From assembly GCF_003202035.1 (NCBI RefSeq), contig NZ_QJKC01000008.1, positions 1-64,000 on the forward strand: a stretch of DNA of 64,000 nt, read 5' to 3'. Below are positions 18,567 to 27,501 of this stretch, piece by piece. Numbering within the stretch: position 1 is the stretch's first letter; each line of letters begins with the position of its first letter. Source of the stretch: Aquitalea magnusonii. GTDB taxonomy: Bacteria; Pseudomonadota; Gammaproteobacteria; Burkholderiales; Chromobacteriaceae. The translations under genes and the position numbers were made by a program. The notes beneath the pieces were generated by a model that saw only the letters and a program-made list of their open reading frames with translations, ran no database searches and was not told the DNA's origin.

Positions 18567-20651
18567 ATGGATAATTTCCTCACCCAGCTGAAGCAGTTCA
18601 ACATCACCAAGCTGGCCGGCCCCATCCTCATCATCCTCATTCTGTCGATGATGGTCTTGCCGTTGCCGCCGGTGCTGCTGGACATGTTCTTCACCTTCAA
18701 TATTGCAGTGTCGGTGATTGTGCTGCTGGTGGGCATCAATGTCCGCAAGCCACTGGATTTCTCGTCCTTCCCCTCGGTATTGCTGATCACCACCTTGCTG
18801 CGGCTGTCGCTGAACGTGGCCTCCAGCCGGGTGATCCTGCTGGAAGGCCACAGCGGCCCGGATGCCGCCGGCAAGGTGATCGAATCCTTTGCCCACTTCC
18901 TGATCGGCGACAACGTCGCCATCGGTATCGTGGTGTTTATCATCATCACCATCATCAACTTCGTGGTGATCACCAAGGGTGCCGGCCGAATCGCCGAAGT
19001 ATCCGCCCGCTTCACCCTGGATGCCATGCCCGGCAAACAGATGGCGATTGACGCCGACCTCAACGCCGGTCTGATCGGCGAAGATGATGCCCGCAAACGC
19101 CGCGCCACCATTTCCGAAGAAGCCAACTTCTTCGGCTCGATGGATGGTGCCTCCAAATTCGTACGCGGCGATGCCATGGCCGGCATCATGATCATCGTCA
19201 TCAATATCGTCGGTGGCCTGATTGTCGGTGTGATACAGCATGACCTGGATGCCGGCACCGCCGCCAAGACCTACACCCTGCTCACCATCGGTGATGGCCT
19301 AGTGGCACAGATCCCTGCGCTGATCATCTCCACCGCTGCCGGTATCGTGGTGTCGCGCGTGGGCACCGACAAGGACATGTCGGAGCAGTTCTTCGGCCAG
19401 CTGTTTGCCAAGCCGCAGGTGCTGTACATCACCGCAGCCGTCATCGGCATGATCGGCCTCATCCCCAATATGCCGCACTTTTCCTTCCTGCTGATTGCCA
19501 GCCTGCTGGCTTTCCTGGGCTGGACCATGGACAAGAAGGAACAGGCGGCTGCCGTGCAGGCCAGCAAACAGGAAGCCCTCGCAGCCACCCCGCCCGACCA
19601 GCCCATGGCCGAAGTCAGCTGGAACGATGTACAGCACGTGGATGCGCTGGGACTGGAAGTGGGCTACCGGCTGATTCCGCTGGTGGATCGCAGCCAGGAT
19701 GGCGAACTGCTGCGCCGCATTCGCGGCATCCGCAAAAAGATTGCCCAGGAACTGGGCTTTCTGGTCCCTGCCGTACACATCCGCGACAATCTGGAAATCA
19801 AGCCCAATGCCTACCGCATTCTGCTCAAGGGCGTGGAAATCGGTCAGGGCGAGGCTTATATCGGACAATATCTCGCCATCAACCCTGGCCGGGTGAATGG
19901 CAATATGCCCGGCACCCCCACCACCGATCCGGCCTTCGGCCTGCCGGCGGTGTGGATAGACGCCAGCAAGCGCGAAGAGGCCCAGCAGATGGGCTATACC
20001 GTGGTCGATTCCAGCACCGTGGTGGCCACCCATATTTCCAATCTGCTGCAAACCCACGCGGCAGAACTGCTGGGCCGCGAAGAAGTACAGGCACTGATCG
20101 ACCATCAGGCCAAGGAATCGCCCAAGCTGGTGGAAGACCTGGTGCCCAAGATTGTCCCCATCGGCATCTTGCAAAAGGTATTGCAACAGCTGCTGACCGA
20201 TGGCATCCATATCCGCGACTTCCGCACCATTCTGGAAACCCTGGCCGACCACATCGGCACCACCCAGGACGTGGACGACCTCACCTCCTCGGTACGGACG
20301 GCGCTGGCACGGGTCATCGTGCAGCAGCTGTTCCCCGGCGAAACCGAACTGCCGCTGATGACGCTGGATCCGGCACTGGAAAACGTGCTGTCCCAGGCCG
20401 TCAACTCCAAGACCGGCGGCGGGCTGGAACCCGGTCTGGCGGAAAACCTGCTGTCCAGCGCTGCACAACAGGCCGAACAAGTGGAGATTCAAGGTTACAA
20501 TCCGGTATTGCTGACGCCACCGGGCTTGCGGCCGCTACTGGCACGATTCTTGAGAAGGGCTCTCCCACAACTGCGTGTGATCTCGCATAATGAAGTACCT
20601 GACAATAAATCCATTCGTATAATTGCGGTAATCGGGGGAAGCAAGGGCTGA
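18567..20651 (+). CDS. flhA: Flagellar type III export gate protein FlhA
   Basis: 694 residues, normal length. Eight hydrophobic segments in residues ~15-310 enclose the conserved cytoplasmic FHIPEP-type loop (SSFPSVLLITTLLRLSLNVASSR, then GRIAEVSARFTLDAMPGKQMAIDADL). The C-terminal soluble domain docks export chaperones. Starts 6 bp after flhB and is followed after 6 bp by flhF. Confidence 0.97.
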   Translation: MDNFLTQLKQFNITKLAGPILIILILSMMVLPLPPVLLDMFFTFNIAVSVIVLLVGINVRKPLDFSSFPSVLLITTLLRLSLNVASSRVILLEGHSGPDAAGKVIESFAHFLIGDNVAIGIVVFIIITIINFVVITKGAGRIAEVSARFTLDAMPGKQMAIDADLNAGLIGEDDARKRRATISEEANFFGSMDGASKFVRGDAMAGIMIIVINIVGGLIVGVIQHDLDAGTAAKTYTLLTIGDGLVAQIPALIISTAAGIVVSRVGTDKDMSEQFFGQLFAKPQVLYITAAVIGMIGLIPNMPHFSFLLIASLLAFLGWTMDKKEQAAAVQASKQEALAATPPDQPMAEVSWNDVQHVDALGLEVGYRLIPLVDRSQDGELLRRIRGIRKKIAQELGFLVPAVHIRDNLEIKPNAYRILLKGVEIGQGEAYIGQYLAINPGRVNGNMPGTPTTDPAFGLPAVWIDASKREEAQQMGYTVVDSSTVVATHISNLLQTHAAELLGREEVQALIDHQAKESPKLVEDLVPKIVPIGILQKVLQQLLTDGIHIRDFRTILETLADHIGTTQDVDDLTSSVRTALARVIVQQLFPGETELPLMTLDPALENVLSQAVNSKTGGGLEPGLAENLLSSAAQQAEQVEIQGYNPVLLTPPGLRPLLARFLRRALPQLRVISHNEVPDNKSIRIIAVIGGSKG

Positions 20652-20657
20652 TAAACA

Positions 20658-22157
20658 ATGGTGGTAAAAAAATTCTTCGGAAAAACCACACGTGATGCAC
20701 TCAGACAGGTCCGCGAGGAACTGGGTGCCGACGCCCTCATCTTGTCCAATCGCCCGACAATGGGAGGCGGCGTAGAGATCATGGCCGTGGCGGATGCGGA
20801 TGTCGCCAACCTGGCCACCAATCTCTCCACGCCCGGCAGCAAGCACCCGGCCCGTAACGCGCCGGCAGTCAGCCGTCCGGTACCACCGGCCCCGGTCGCC
20901 CCCAGCGCCGCCACCAACCGCGCCATTGCCCGCACCTATGCCATGCCGGTGGAACCGCTGGAAAGCCCGGCACCACCGCGCATCGACAGCCCGGCCCCGC
21001 GCCCGCAGCAGCGCATCGAACCGTCACTGGCCGAAACACCCGCCGTCAATTTCAACGTCAGCCCGCAAACTCCGCCCCCGGCACGGCCGGCGCCGGCCAG
21101 CATGGTGCCGGAATCGCTGGTGAAGATGCAGACGTTGGCGGCCGGCCCGGCAGCCAACGGCAACACAGCGCGACCGGCCAAAGCCGCGGCGGAGGATGAA
21201 GAACCGGAGGTGATGGCGCAGGAACTCAAGCAGATCGGCGATGAGATCAAGCTGCTGCGCAGCCTGCTGCAAAGCCAGCTGGCCAGCTTTGCCTGGTCGG
21301 ACATGGAGGGCAAGACCCCCAATCGCATCGAGCTGTTCAAGCATCTGCTGGGCATGGGTTTTTCCGCCAACCTGATCCGCCAGCTGATCGAAAAGATGCC
21401 GGCCCAGTACGAGGGCGACATTGCCATCAAATGGGCACGTTCGGCGCTGATGCACAACCTCAAATGCGCCGACGCCAACCACGACATCATGGACAAGGGT
21501 GGCGTGTATGCACTGGTTGGCCCCACCGGGGTGGGCAAGACCACCACCGTGGCCAAGCTGGCCGCCCATGCCACCATGCGCTTCGGCGCCCAGCATGTGG
21601 CGCTGATCACCACCGACAGCTACCGGATTGGCGCACAGGACCAACTGCGCATTTACGGCAAGATTCTGGGCATCCCGGTGTTTTCCATCCAGAACGAAGG
21701 CGATCTGCAACTGACGCTGGCCGATCTGTCCAACCGCCATCTGGTATTCATCGACACCGTCGGCATGAGCCAGCGCGACGCCCGCGTCACCGGCCAGATC
21801 GAAATGTTCCGCGGTGCAGGCCGGCAGGTGGAACGCCTGCTGTTGCTGGCAGCCAATGCCGATGGCCACACGCTGGAAGACGTGGTGCGCCACTACCGCG
21901 GCAATGGCCTGGCCGGCTGCATCCTGTCCAAGATCGACGAAGCAGTCAGCATGGGCCCCAGCATGGATGTCATCATCCGCAACCGGCTCAAGCTGTTTTA
22001 CATCACCAACGGCCAGCGTGTGCCGGAAGACCTGCACTCGGCCAACGCCGCCTTCCTGGTCGACCGCGCCCTGCGCGCGCCGCAACCGGGCTCTCCCTTC
22101 AGCCTGCAAGGTGATGAACTGACCATCATGAACTCCGCGCAGGCCAGCTGGTTATGA
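20658..22157 (+). CDS. flhF: Flagellar placement GTPase FlhF
   Basis: 499 residues. SRP-family GTPase that sets polar flagellar position. An N-terminal basic domain (MVVKKFFGKTTRDALRQVREELG, residues 1-50) is joined by a Pro/Ala-rich linker (~60-165) to the N and G domains. P-loop GPTGVGKTTT begins at residue 288; the G3 motif reads DTVGMSQRD, where many homologues have DTAG. The stop overlaps the flhG start (ATGA, 22154-22157), supporting coupled synthesis. Confidence 0.95.
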   Translation: MVVKKFFGKTTRDALRQVREELGADALILSNRPTMGGGVEIMAVADADVANLATNLSTPGSKHPARNAPAVSRPVPPAPVAPSAATNRAIARTYAMPVEPLESPAPPRIDSPAPRPQQRIEPSLAETPAVNFNVSPQTPPPARPAPASMVPESLVKMQTLAAGPAANGNTARPAKAAAEDEEPEVMAQELKQIGDEIKLLRSLLQSQLASFAWSDMEGKTPNRIELFKHLLGMGFSANLIRQLIEKMPAQYEGDIAIKWARSALMHNLKCADANHDIMDKGGVYALVGPTGVGKTTTVAKLAAHATMRFGAQHVALITTDSYRIGAQDQLRIYGKILGIPVFSIQNEGDLQLTLADLSNRHLVFIDTVGMSQRDARVTGQIEMFRGAGRQVERLLLLAANADGHTLEDVVRHYRGNGLAGCILSKIDEAVSMGPSMDVIIRNRLKLFYITNGQRVPEDLHSANAAFLVDRALRAPQPGSPFSLQGDELTIMNSAQASWL

Positions 22158-23035
22158 ACAGCCATCTGCAAGACCAGGCCGCCAGCCTGCGCCGTCTTAC
22201 CGCCCAGGCCAGCCGTGCGCCCAGCTTTGCCTTCATCGGCTCGGACAAGGCCGGTGCCAGCACGCTGGTCACCGAGCTGTCGCTGGGCCTGGCCTATGCC
22301 GGCCACCGGCCACTGGTCGTCGACTGCAGCCTGGGACAGGTGCAGGCACGCCGGCTGGGCACGCCCACCACCGCCACCCTGGAAAGCCAGATGGTCAGCG
22401 TGGGCGGGCTGGATGAAATGATGACCACCTCGCGCCAGGGCATCCAGCTGATCAACCTGTATGCCCGGCCGGAAGAGCGCGCCTTGTTCTCGGCCCAGCT
22501 ATGGTTGCGGCTGGGTAGCGAATTCGCCGCACTCGAGCGCGACAGCACGGTATTGATGATCGATGTCCCCGCCACCGCCACCGACCCGGTGCCCGCCAGT
22601 GTGGCGGACAACCTGATCCTGGTGCTCAGCCCGGCCGCCGATTCGATGACCAGCGCCTACGCCAACATCAAGCGCCTGTCCGCCGGTTTTGGCCGCCAAC
22701 GCTTCAATGTGCTGATCAACCGGGCCCGTCATCTGGAAGAAGCACGCGATCTGTTCAACAGGCTGGCTGCCGTGACCAGCGAGTTCCTCAGCGTCTCGCT
22801 GCGCTGGGTCGGCTTTGTCCCGGCCGACAATGCCGTACGCCGCAGCCAGGCCCTGCGCCGCCCGCTGATGGAAGCCTTCCCCGACAGCGAAGCCGCCACC
22901 GCCTTTTCCCAGCTGGCCGCCGTGCTGCCGCAATGGGACAGCCCGGAAACCGAACGCCACGACACCGGCTTCATGGACATGCTGATAGCCACCTCGCGCG
23001 ACTGGGCCGAGGCCGATGGAGCAAAACGACGATGA
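22154..23035 (+). CDS. flhG: FlhG/FleN-type flagellar number regulator with degenerate nucleotide-binding motifs
   Basis: 293 residues, MinD/ParA superfamily by position and fold pattern. FlhG homologues bind ATP, dimerise, and restrain FlhF and flagellar transcription. Here the deviant Walker A reads GSDKAGAST instead of the GGKGGVGKT type, so both signature lysines are lost or displaced; the DxD-like A' motif reads VVDCSLGQ instead of LLDADLG. Walker B (LMIDVPA) is still recognisable. It lies between flhF and fliA, overlapping both by 4 nt, so identity as FlhG is firm but ATPase activity is doubtful. Confidence 0.85.
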   Translation: MNSHLQDQAASLRRLTAQASRAPSFAFIGSDKAGASTLVTELSLGLAYAGHRPLVVDCSLGQVQARRLGTPTTATLESQMVSVGGLDEMMTTSRQGIQLINLYARPEERALFSAQLWLRLGSEFAALERDSTVLMIDVPATATDPVPASVADNLILVLSPAADSMTSAYANIKRLSAGFGRQRFNVLINRARHLEEARDLFNRLAAVTSEFLSVSLRWVGFVPADNAVRRSQALRRPLMEAFPDSEAATAFSQLAAVLPQWDSPETERHDTGFMDMLIATSRDWAEADGAKRR

Positions 23036-23778
23036 CACTGCCGTCCCTACGCCGCAAAGGCTATGCGGGTGCGGTCACCGCCCCGGAAATCGATGTACAG
23101 AACCACCTGCCGCTGGTGAAAAAGCTCGCCGGCATGCTGATGGCCCGCCTGCCCGCTTCGGTGGAGATGGATGATCTGGTCCAGGTCGGCATCATTGGCC
23201 TGATTGATGCCGCACGGCAGTTCGATCCGCTGCAAGGCGTGCAGTTTGAAACCTTTGCCAGCCAGCGCATCCGTGGTGCCATGCTGGACGAGCTGCGTCG
23301 CGAGGACTGGCTGCCGCGCCAGGCAAGGCGTCAGGCGCGGCAGATCGAAGACAACATCAACAAGCTGGAACAAAAACTGGGCCGCGCGCCGCTGGAGTCG
23401 GAAATTGCCGCGGCACTGGGCGTGGAGCTGGACGACTACCAAAGCATGCTGGGCGATTGCAAAGGGCTGAGCCTGGTGCACTTTGAAGATTTTTCCGATG
23501 GCGAAGGCGAAAGCCTGAATGACGCCATCGCCAATATCGAAGACAGCAACGCCCCCAACCCGCTGCAGGTGCTAGCCGATGGCGACTTCCGCCAGGCACT
23601 GGTCGACGCCATCAAGACCCTGCCCGAGCGCGACCAGCTGGTCATGGCCCTGTATTACGAGCAGGAACTGAACCTGAAAGAAATCGGCGCGGTACTGGAA
23701 GTATCGGAATCCCGCGTCTGTCAGCTGCATACCCAGGCTATCGCCCGTATTCGGGCCAAAATGAAGGAATGGATCTAG
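23032..23778 (+). CDS. fliA: Flagellar sigma-28 factor FliA
   Basis: 248 residues from the ATG at 23032, which overlaps the flhG stop by 4 nt. RNA polymerase sigma factor for late flagellar and chemotaxis genes. Region 2 (LPLVKKLAGMLMARLPASVEMDDLVQVG, FETFASQRIRGAMLDELR), region 3 (RRQARQIEDNINKLEQKLGRAPLESEIA) and region 4 (LPERDQLVMALYYEQELNLKEIGAVLEVSESRVCQLH) are all present. Confidence 0.96.
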   Translation: MTLPSLRRKGYAGAVTAPEIDVQNHLPLVKKLAGMLMARLPASVEMDDLVQVGIIGLIDAARQFDPLQGVQFETFASQRIRGAMLDELRREDWLPRQARRQARQIEDNINKLEQKLGRAPLESEIAAALGVELDDYQSMLGDCKGLSLVHFEDFSDGEGESLNDAIANIEDSNAPNPLQVLADGDFRQALVDAIKTLPERDQLVMALYYEQELNLKEIGAVLEVSESRVCQLHTQAIARIRAKMKEWI

Positions 23779-23885
23779 CGCGTGTTGACGGTCTGGCGCA
23801 CTGCTGCCCGGCCATCCGGTCGCAATACACCGGAAACCGCGGGTGAAACCATCCGCTTGCTCAGATAAAGATAACGGAATTCCGC

Positions 23886-24635
23886 GTGGACAAGATCAGC
23901 ATCATCGCCATCGTCATGGGCCTGACGGCCATCATCGCCGGTCAGGCCATCGAAGGGGGCAATATTGGCTCCCTGCTGCAACTGACCGCCTTCATGATCG
24001 TGATTGGCGGCACCATGAGTGCCGTCATGCTGCAAAGCACCCCCAAGCAGTTTGTTGCCGGCATGCGCATGATCAAGTGGATTTTCCAGCCGCCGCCGCA
24101 GGACCACGAAAAACTGATCCGCGAAGTGGTGAACTGGAGCCAGAGCGCACGCCGCGGCGGCCTGTTGTCACTGGAAGGCTATGTCGGTCAGCAGAAAGAC
24201 CCGTTTACCCGGAAAGCCCTGCAAATGGTGGTGGATGGCGCCGAACCCGAGGTGCTGCGCGGGGTGATGGAAGTGGAAATCGGCATGTTCGAGCATGCGC
24301 GCAAGCAGGCGGCGCGGGTGTGGGAATCGGCCGGCGGCTATGCCCCCACCATGGGGATTCTCGGCGCGGTGCTGGGGCTGATCCACGTCATGGAAAACCT
24401 GTCTGACCCGTCCAAGTTGGGCGCCGGCATCGCCGTGGCCTTTGTCGCCACCGTGTATGGCGTCGGCTCCGCCAACCTGTTTTTCCTGCCGGTGGCCAAC
24501 AAGCTCAAGCATCTGGTGGCCGCCGAGATCGCGCTGAAGGAAATGGTGGTGGAAGGACTGGTGGCCATCGCCAATGGTGAAAATCCACGCATCATCGAAA
24601 GCCGCCTGCGCAGCTTCCAGGCCATGCACGAATAA
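23886..24635 (+). CDS. motA: MotA/MotC-type flagellar stator proton-channel subunit
   Basis: 249 residues from GTG at 23886. Four membrane helices with the cytoplasmic loop between helices 2 and 3. Both functional prolines of the family are visible, in GGYAPTMGILGAVLGLIHVM and in LFFLPVANKLK. It resembles the MotC/PomA-like short class rather than enteric MotA (about 295 residues). Its usual partner, a MotB/MotD peptidoglycan-anchored subunit, is not next to it: the following gene is convergent and stops 3 bp away. The symbol is by family; motC would be equally acceptable. Confidence 0.85.
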   Translation: MDKISIIAIVMGLTAIIAGQAIEGGNIGSLLQLTAFMIVIGGTMSAVMLQSTPKQFVAGMRMIKWIFQPPPQDHEKLIREVVNWSQSARRGGLLSLEGYVGQQKDPFTRKALQMVVDGAEPEVLRGVMEVEIGMFEHARKQAARVWESAGGYAPTMGILGAVLGLIHVMENLSDPSKLGAGIAVAFVATVYGVGSANLFFLPVANKLKHLVAAEIALKEMVVEGLVAIANGENPRIIESRLRSFQAMHE

Positions 24636-24638
24636 GCG

Positions 24639-26036
24639 CTAGCCCAGCAACCTGAGACTGCTGCCCTCTGCCGGCTTTTTCAGATAGGCATCCAGCAATT
24701 TGTAGGTATCGATGTCAAAGCTCGGCGTCCCGGCCAGCGCCTGTTCGCCGGCGGCACGCGAACCCAGATAGCACCAGCGGTCGAAAACATGTTCCACCGC
24801 CACGCCGGTGACTTCGTCGGTTTCCACCACCGCCACCGGCGACGGAAACGGCCAGGGCTTGACCTTGATGCGCGCCAGCGCCTGCATCAAGCGCATATTG
24901 TGCTGTGGCGCCGCTTCCTTGCCGATGCAGGCACCGCGGCAACGCCCGCTGCCGATGCCGGCGCAGCCCGCGCCCTTGCGGCTGGTCAGCGCCTCCACTC
25001 CCAGTACCGACTGACACAAGCCATTGCCATTGGCGATTTCGGCCAATACCTTGCGCGCCTCTTTCGGGCTGCGAAACAGCCCATACAAATCAGCAGTACG
25101 GCTGAAATCCAGCTGGTCGGCATAGACAATGGCCGGCCGCATGAACTCGCCCTGGCCATGATCCAGCTGAATCGAGCACAAATCGTTGGCCAGCCGGCTG
25201 CGGTGATTGTAAAACGGCTGCAACTCGCGCAGCAGGCGCTGCTCCAGCAGATGTGCCCCCAGCTCGCCCACGGTTTCCTGGCACTCGATACGACGGATAG
25301 GCCGCTGTATCGACGGCTCCTTGCCGTATTTGCCATCCTGCGCCAGCTGCGACACCACCTTGCCGCGCACATTGCTGGCCCGCCCCACATACAGCGCAGC
25401 GTCCTGCTCACCCCAGATGGTATAGACGCCGGGCAGATCAGGCAGCTCATCCACCAGCGCCGCATCCACCCCGGGCGGCAGCTCCGGCTGTGCCAGCACC
25501 TGCCGGATGGCCTCTTGCACCACCTCCTCGCCCAGCTCGGCCACGGCTGCCTGCAAGAACAGCAACAGCGCCTCGGCATCGGCCATGGCGCGGTGCCGCT
25601 CAGGCAATTGCAAGCCATGGCGCTGGATGATGCTGTCCAGATTGTGTTTGAAATGCTGCGGATACAAGCGGCGCGACAGCTTGACCGTGCACAGCGTGGC
25701 GCTTTGCAAGCGCAGCCCGACGCGACGGAATTCATTGCGCAAAAAGCCATAATCAAAACGGACGTTATGCGCCAGCAGCAAACGCCCTTGCAGCATGGGC
25801 AGCAGCGCGCCCGCAATGTCGGCAAAGGGCGGCTGCGCCTGCACCATTTCGTTGCTGATGCCGGTCATGTTTTCGATGAAGGGCGGGATGGGCTGCAAGG
25901 GATTGACCAGTGTCTGATAGCGCCGCAGCTGATCGCCATCCAGCATGATCAGGCCGATTTCAGTAATGCGGTCGCGGCCGATATGGCCGCCGGTGGTTTC
26001 CAGGTCGACAATGGCCCAGGGGATATCGAACAGCAT
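24639..26036 (-). CDS. DnaQ-like 3'-5' exonuclease fused to a GIY-YIG (UvrC/Cho-type) endonuclease domain
   Basis: 465 residues from the ATG at 26036; upstream in-frame sequence lacks family similarity. Residues ~5-170 are a DEDDh exonuclease (WAIVDLETTGG with D/E, LLAHNVRFDYGFL, HRAMADAEA with the final H and D). Residues ~200-290 are a GIY-YIG nuclease (LPGVYTIWGE, ALYVGRASNVRGKV, RRIECQETVGELGAHLLEQRLLRELQPFYNHR). The C-terminal part is Cys-containing and of unknown role. This two-nuclease architecture is known and presumed to act in DNA repair or damage processing. Confidence 0.88.
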   Translation of the reverse strand: MLFDIPWAIVDLETTGGHIGRDRITEIGLIMLDGDQLRRYQTLVNPLQPIPPFIENMTGISNEMVQAQPPFADIAGALLPMLQGRLLLAHNVRFDYGFLRNEFRRVGLRLQSATLCTVKLSRRLYPQHFKHNLDSIIQRHGLQLPERHRAMADAEALLLFLQAAVAELGEEVVQEAIRQVLAQPELPPGVDAALVDELPDLPGVYTIWGEQDAALYVGRASNVRGKVVSQLAQDGKYGKEPSIQRPIRRIECQETVGELGAHLLEQRLLRELQPFYNHRSRLANDLCSIQLDHGQGEFMRPAIVYADQLDFSRTADLYGLFRSPKEARKVLAEIANGNGLCQSVLGVEALTSRKGAGCAGIGSGRCRGACIGKEAAPQHNMRLMQALARIKVKPWPFPSPVAVVETDEVTGVAVEHVFDRWCYLGSRAAGEQALAGTPSFDIDTYKLLDAYLKKPAEGSSLRLLG

Positions 26037-26229
26037 GCAGTCTCGTCGGGCAAAATAATGAGCCGGCACAACCGGCAGGGGATGGATCAGGCCACAAGAC
26101 TGATCCGCCACGCCATCTTACACGGCCTGCCGCTATTTGCCGAACCGGCTGGCCCGGGTGTGCTGCGACCGGCGCAACAGGCTGGCCCGGCGTTTCGACA
26201 GGAAAAGCAAAAAAATATCTGTCGCAGTG

Positions 26230-26258
26230 TTGACACAAAAAAAGTGAATCTGTATAGT
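26230..26258 (+). promoter_or_regulatory. Strong sigma-70 promoter of the tRNA operon
   Basis: Perfect -35 TTGACA (26230-26235), 17-bp spacer, and -10 TATAGT (26253-26258), about 38 bp before the first tRNA. Confidence 0.85.
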
Positions 26259-26295
26259 TCGCTCTCTCGAAAGACACAACGTCTTACGAGACAGT

Positions 26296-26372
26296 GCACC
26301 CGTAGCTCAGTTGGATAGAGTATTTGGCTACGAACCAAAGGGTCGGGCGTTCGAATCGCTCCGGGTGCACCA
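26296..26372 (+). tRNA. tRNA-Arg (anticodon ACG), copy 1
   Basis: 77 nt with encoded CCA. Acceptor GCACCCG pairs with CGGGTGC; anticodon stem TTTGG/CCAAA encloses CTACGAA, giving anticodon ACG; T-loop GTTCGAATC is normal. ACG is normally edited to ICG and reads CGU/CGC/CGA. Confidence 0.97.
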
Positions 26373-26379
26373 CTACAGC

Positions 26380-26454
26380 GTCCCTATAGTTTAGCGGTTA
26401 GAACACCGCCCTTTCACGGCGGTAGCCGGGGTTCGATTCCCCGTGGGGACGCCA
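26380..26454 (+). tRNA. tRNA-Glu (anticodon TTC), copy 1
   Basis: 75 nt with encoded CCA. Acceptor GTCCC(T/C) pairs with the GGGGAC end; anticodon stem CCGCC/GGCGG encloses CTTTCAC, giving TTC; T-arm GGGGTTCGATTCCCC. Seven bases after the Arg gene. Confidence 0.97.
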
Positions 26455-26458
26455 CTTT

Positions 26459-26535
26459 GCACCCGTAGCTCAGTTGGATAGAGTATTTGGCTACGAACCA
26501 AAGGGTCGGGCGTTCGAATCGCTCCGGGTGCACCA
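26459..26535 (+). tRNA. tRNA-Arg (anticodon ACG), copy 2
   Basis: Base-for-base identical to the copy at 26296-26372, so this is a recent or homogenised duplication. The intergenic spacers differ in length (7, 4 and 2 nt). Confidence 0.97.
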
Positions 26536-26537
26536 AA

Positions 26538-26612
26538 GTCCCTATAGTTTAGCGGTTAGAACACCGCCCTTTCACGGCGGTAGCCGGGGTTCGATTCCCC
26601 GTGGGGACGCCA
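26538..26612 (+). tRNA. tRNA-Glu (anticodon TTC), copy 2
   Basis: Identical to the copy at 26380-26454. Last gene of the four-tRNA operon; a terminator follows 12 bp later. Confidence 0.97.
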
Positions 26613-26624
26613 GGATTCAGGATC

Positions 26625-26652
26625 AAGCCCAGTCGACAGACTGGGCTTTTTC
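26625..26652 (+). terminator. Terminator of the tRNA operon
   Basis: AGCCCAGTC (26626-26634), loop GACA, GACTGGGCT (26639-26647), then TTTTT. Confidence 0.85.
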
Positions 26653-26701
26653 ATTTGCGTTGTCATCAGCACGCCCCCTCCCCGCTCTGACGGCCAGACA
26701 A

Positions 26702-26725
26702 GAAAAATGCCACCCGCAGGTGGCA
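26702..26725 (-). terminator. Terminator of coq7
   Basis: Minus-strand hairpin TGCCACC/GGTGGCA followed by ATTTTTCTT, about 30 bp after the coq7 stop. Confidence 0.75.
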
Positions 26726-26753
26726 TGTTGTCCCGGGCACTGCCGCCTCCCCT

Positions 26754-27374
26754 TTACAGGCGATAGCTGGTGGCCGTCATTACCTTGGCAGTCAGTTTCA
26801 TCAAGCCCTTCACCGGGGCAGGCAAGCGAGCAGCACCATATTCGTGCGCCATGTCGGCATGACGCAGTTCGTCATCGCGCATCTGCGCCACAATGGCACG
26901 GCTTTTGGCATCGGCCGCGGGCAGGGCCGTCAGGTGGCTGTCCAGGTGTGCGCCGACCTGATGCTCGGTTTCTTCCAGAAAACCCAGATTCCATTTGTCG
27001 CCCAGCAGGCCAGCCGTGACACCGATGGCCAGCGAACCGGTATACCACAAGGGCCCCAACAGGCTGGGCTGACCACCCAGTTCGCGAATGCGCTGTTCCG
27101 TCCAGGCCAGATGTTCCACTTCTTCAAAAGCCGCATGCTGCAATGCCTCACGCGCGGACGGATTACGCGCAGTCAGCGCCTGGCCCTGATACAGCGCCTG
27201 GGCGCAGACCTCGCCACAGTGATTCACCCGCATCAGGCCCATGGCATGGCGCTTTTCCGCCGTGCTGAGTTCTGGCTCTTCCAGCCCGGCATCCGGCCGG
27301 GGACGCTGGCTTTGCGCCGGCGCAAACAGGGTGCGCAGACCCTTGTCAAATTCGGTAATCAGCGTGTCAAACAT
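26754..27374 (-). CDS. coq7: Coq7-type 3-demethoxyubiquinol hydroxylase
   Basis: 206 residues. Di-iron monooxygenase for the last ring hydroxylation in ubiquinone synthesis. Two ferritin-like EXXH repeats supply iron ligands: [38 protein letters not shown] and [13 protein letters not shown] hydrophobic segment ([21 protein letters not shown]) suits membrane association. Together with ubiG it marks an aerobic, quinone-dependent organism. Confidence 0.94.
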   Translation of the reverse strand: MFDTLITEFDKGLRTLFAPAQSQRPRPDAGLEEPELSTAEKRHAMGLMRVNHCGEVCAQALYQGQALTARNPSAREALQHAAFEEVEHLAWTEQRIRELGGQPSLLGPLWYTGSLAIGVTAGLLGDKWNLGFLEETEHQVGAHLDSHLTALPAADAKSRAIVAQMRDDELRHADMAHEYGAARLPAPVKGLMKLTAKVMTATSYRL

Positions 27375-27501
27375 AGTGTTCCCGACTGGTGCACAAATCC
27401 GTCAAAGATTATACCCGTGCACCGCACAACACGGCAGCTGCTGATATAATCCTGCAAGAATTTCCATGTAAACAACCACCATTAACAAAGGATTCTGCCT
27501 G

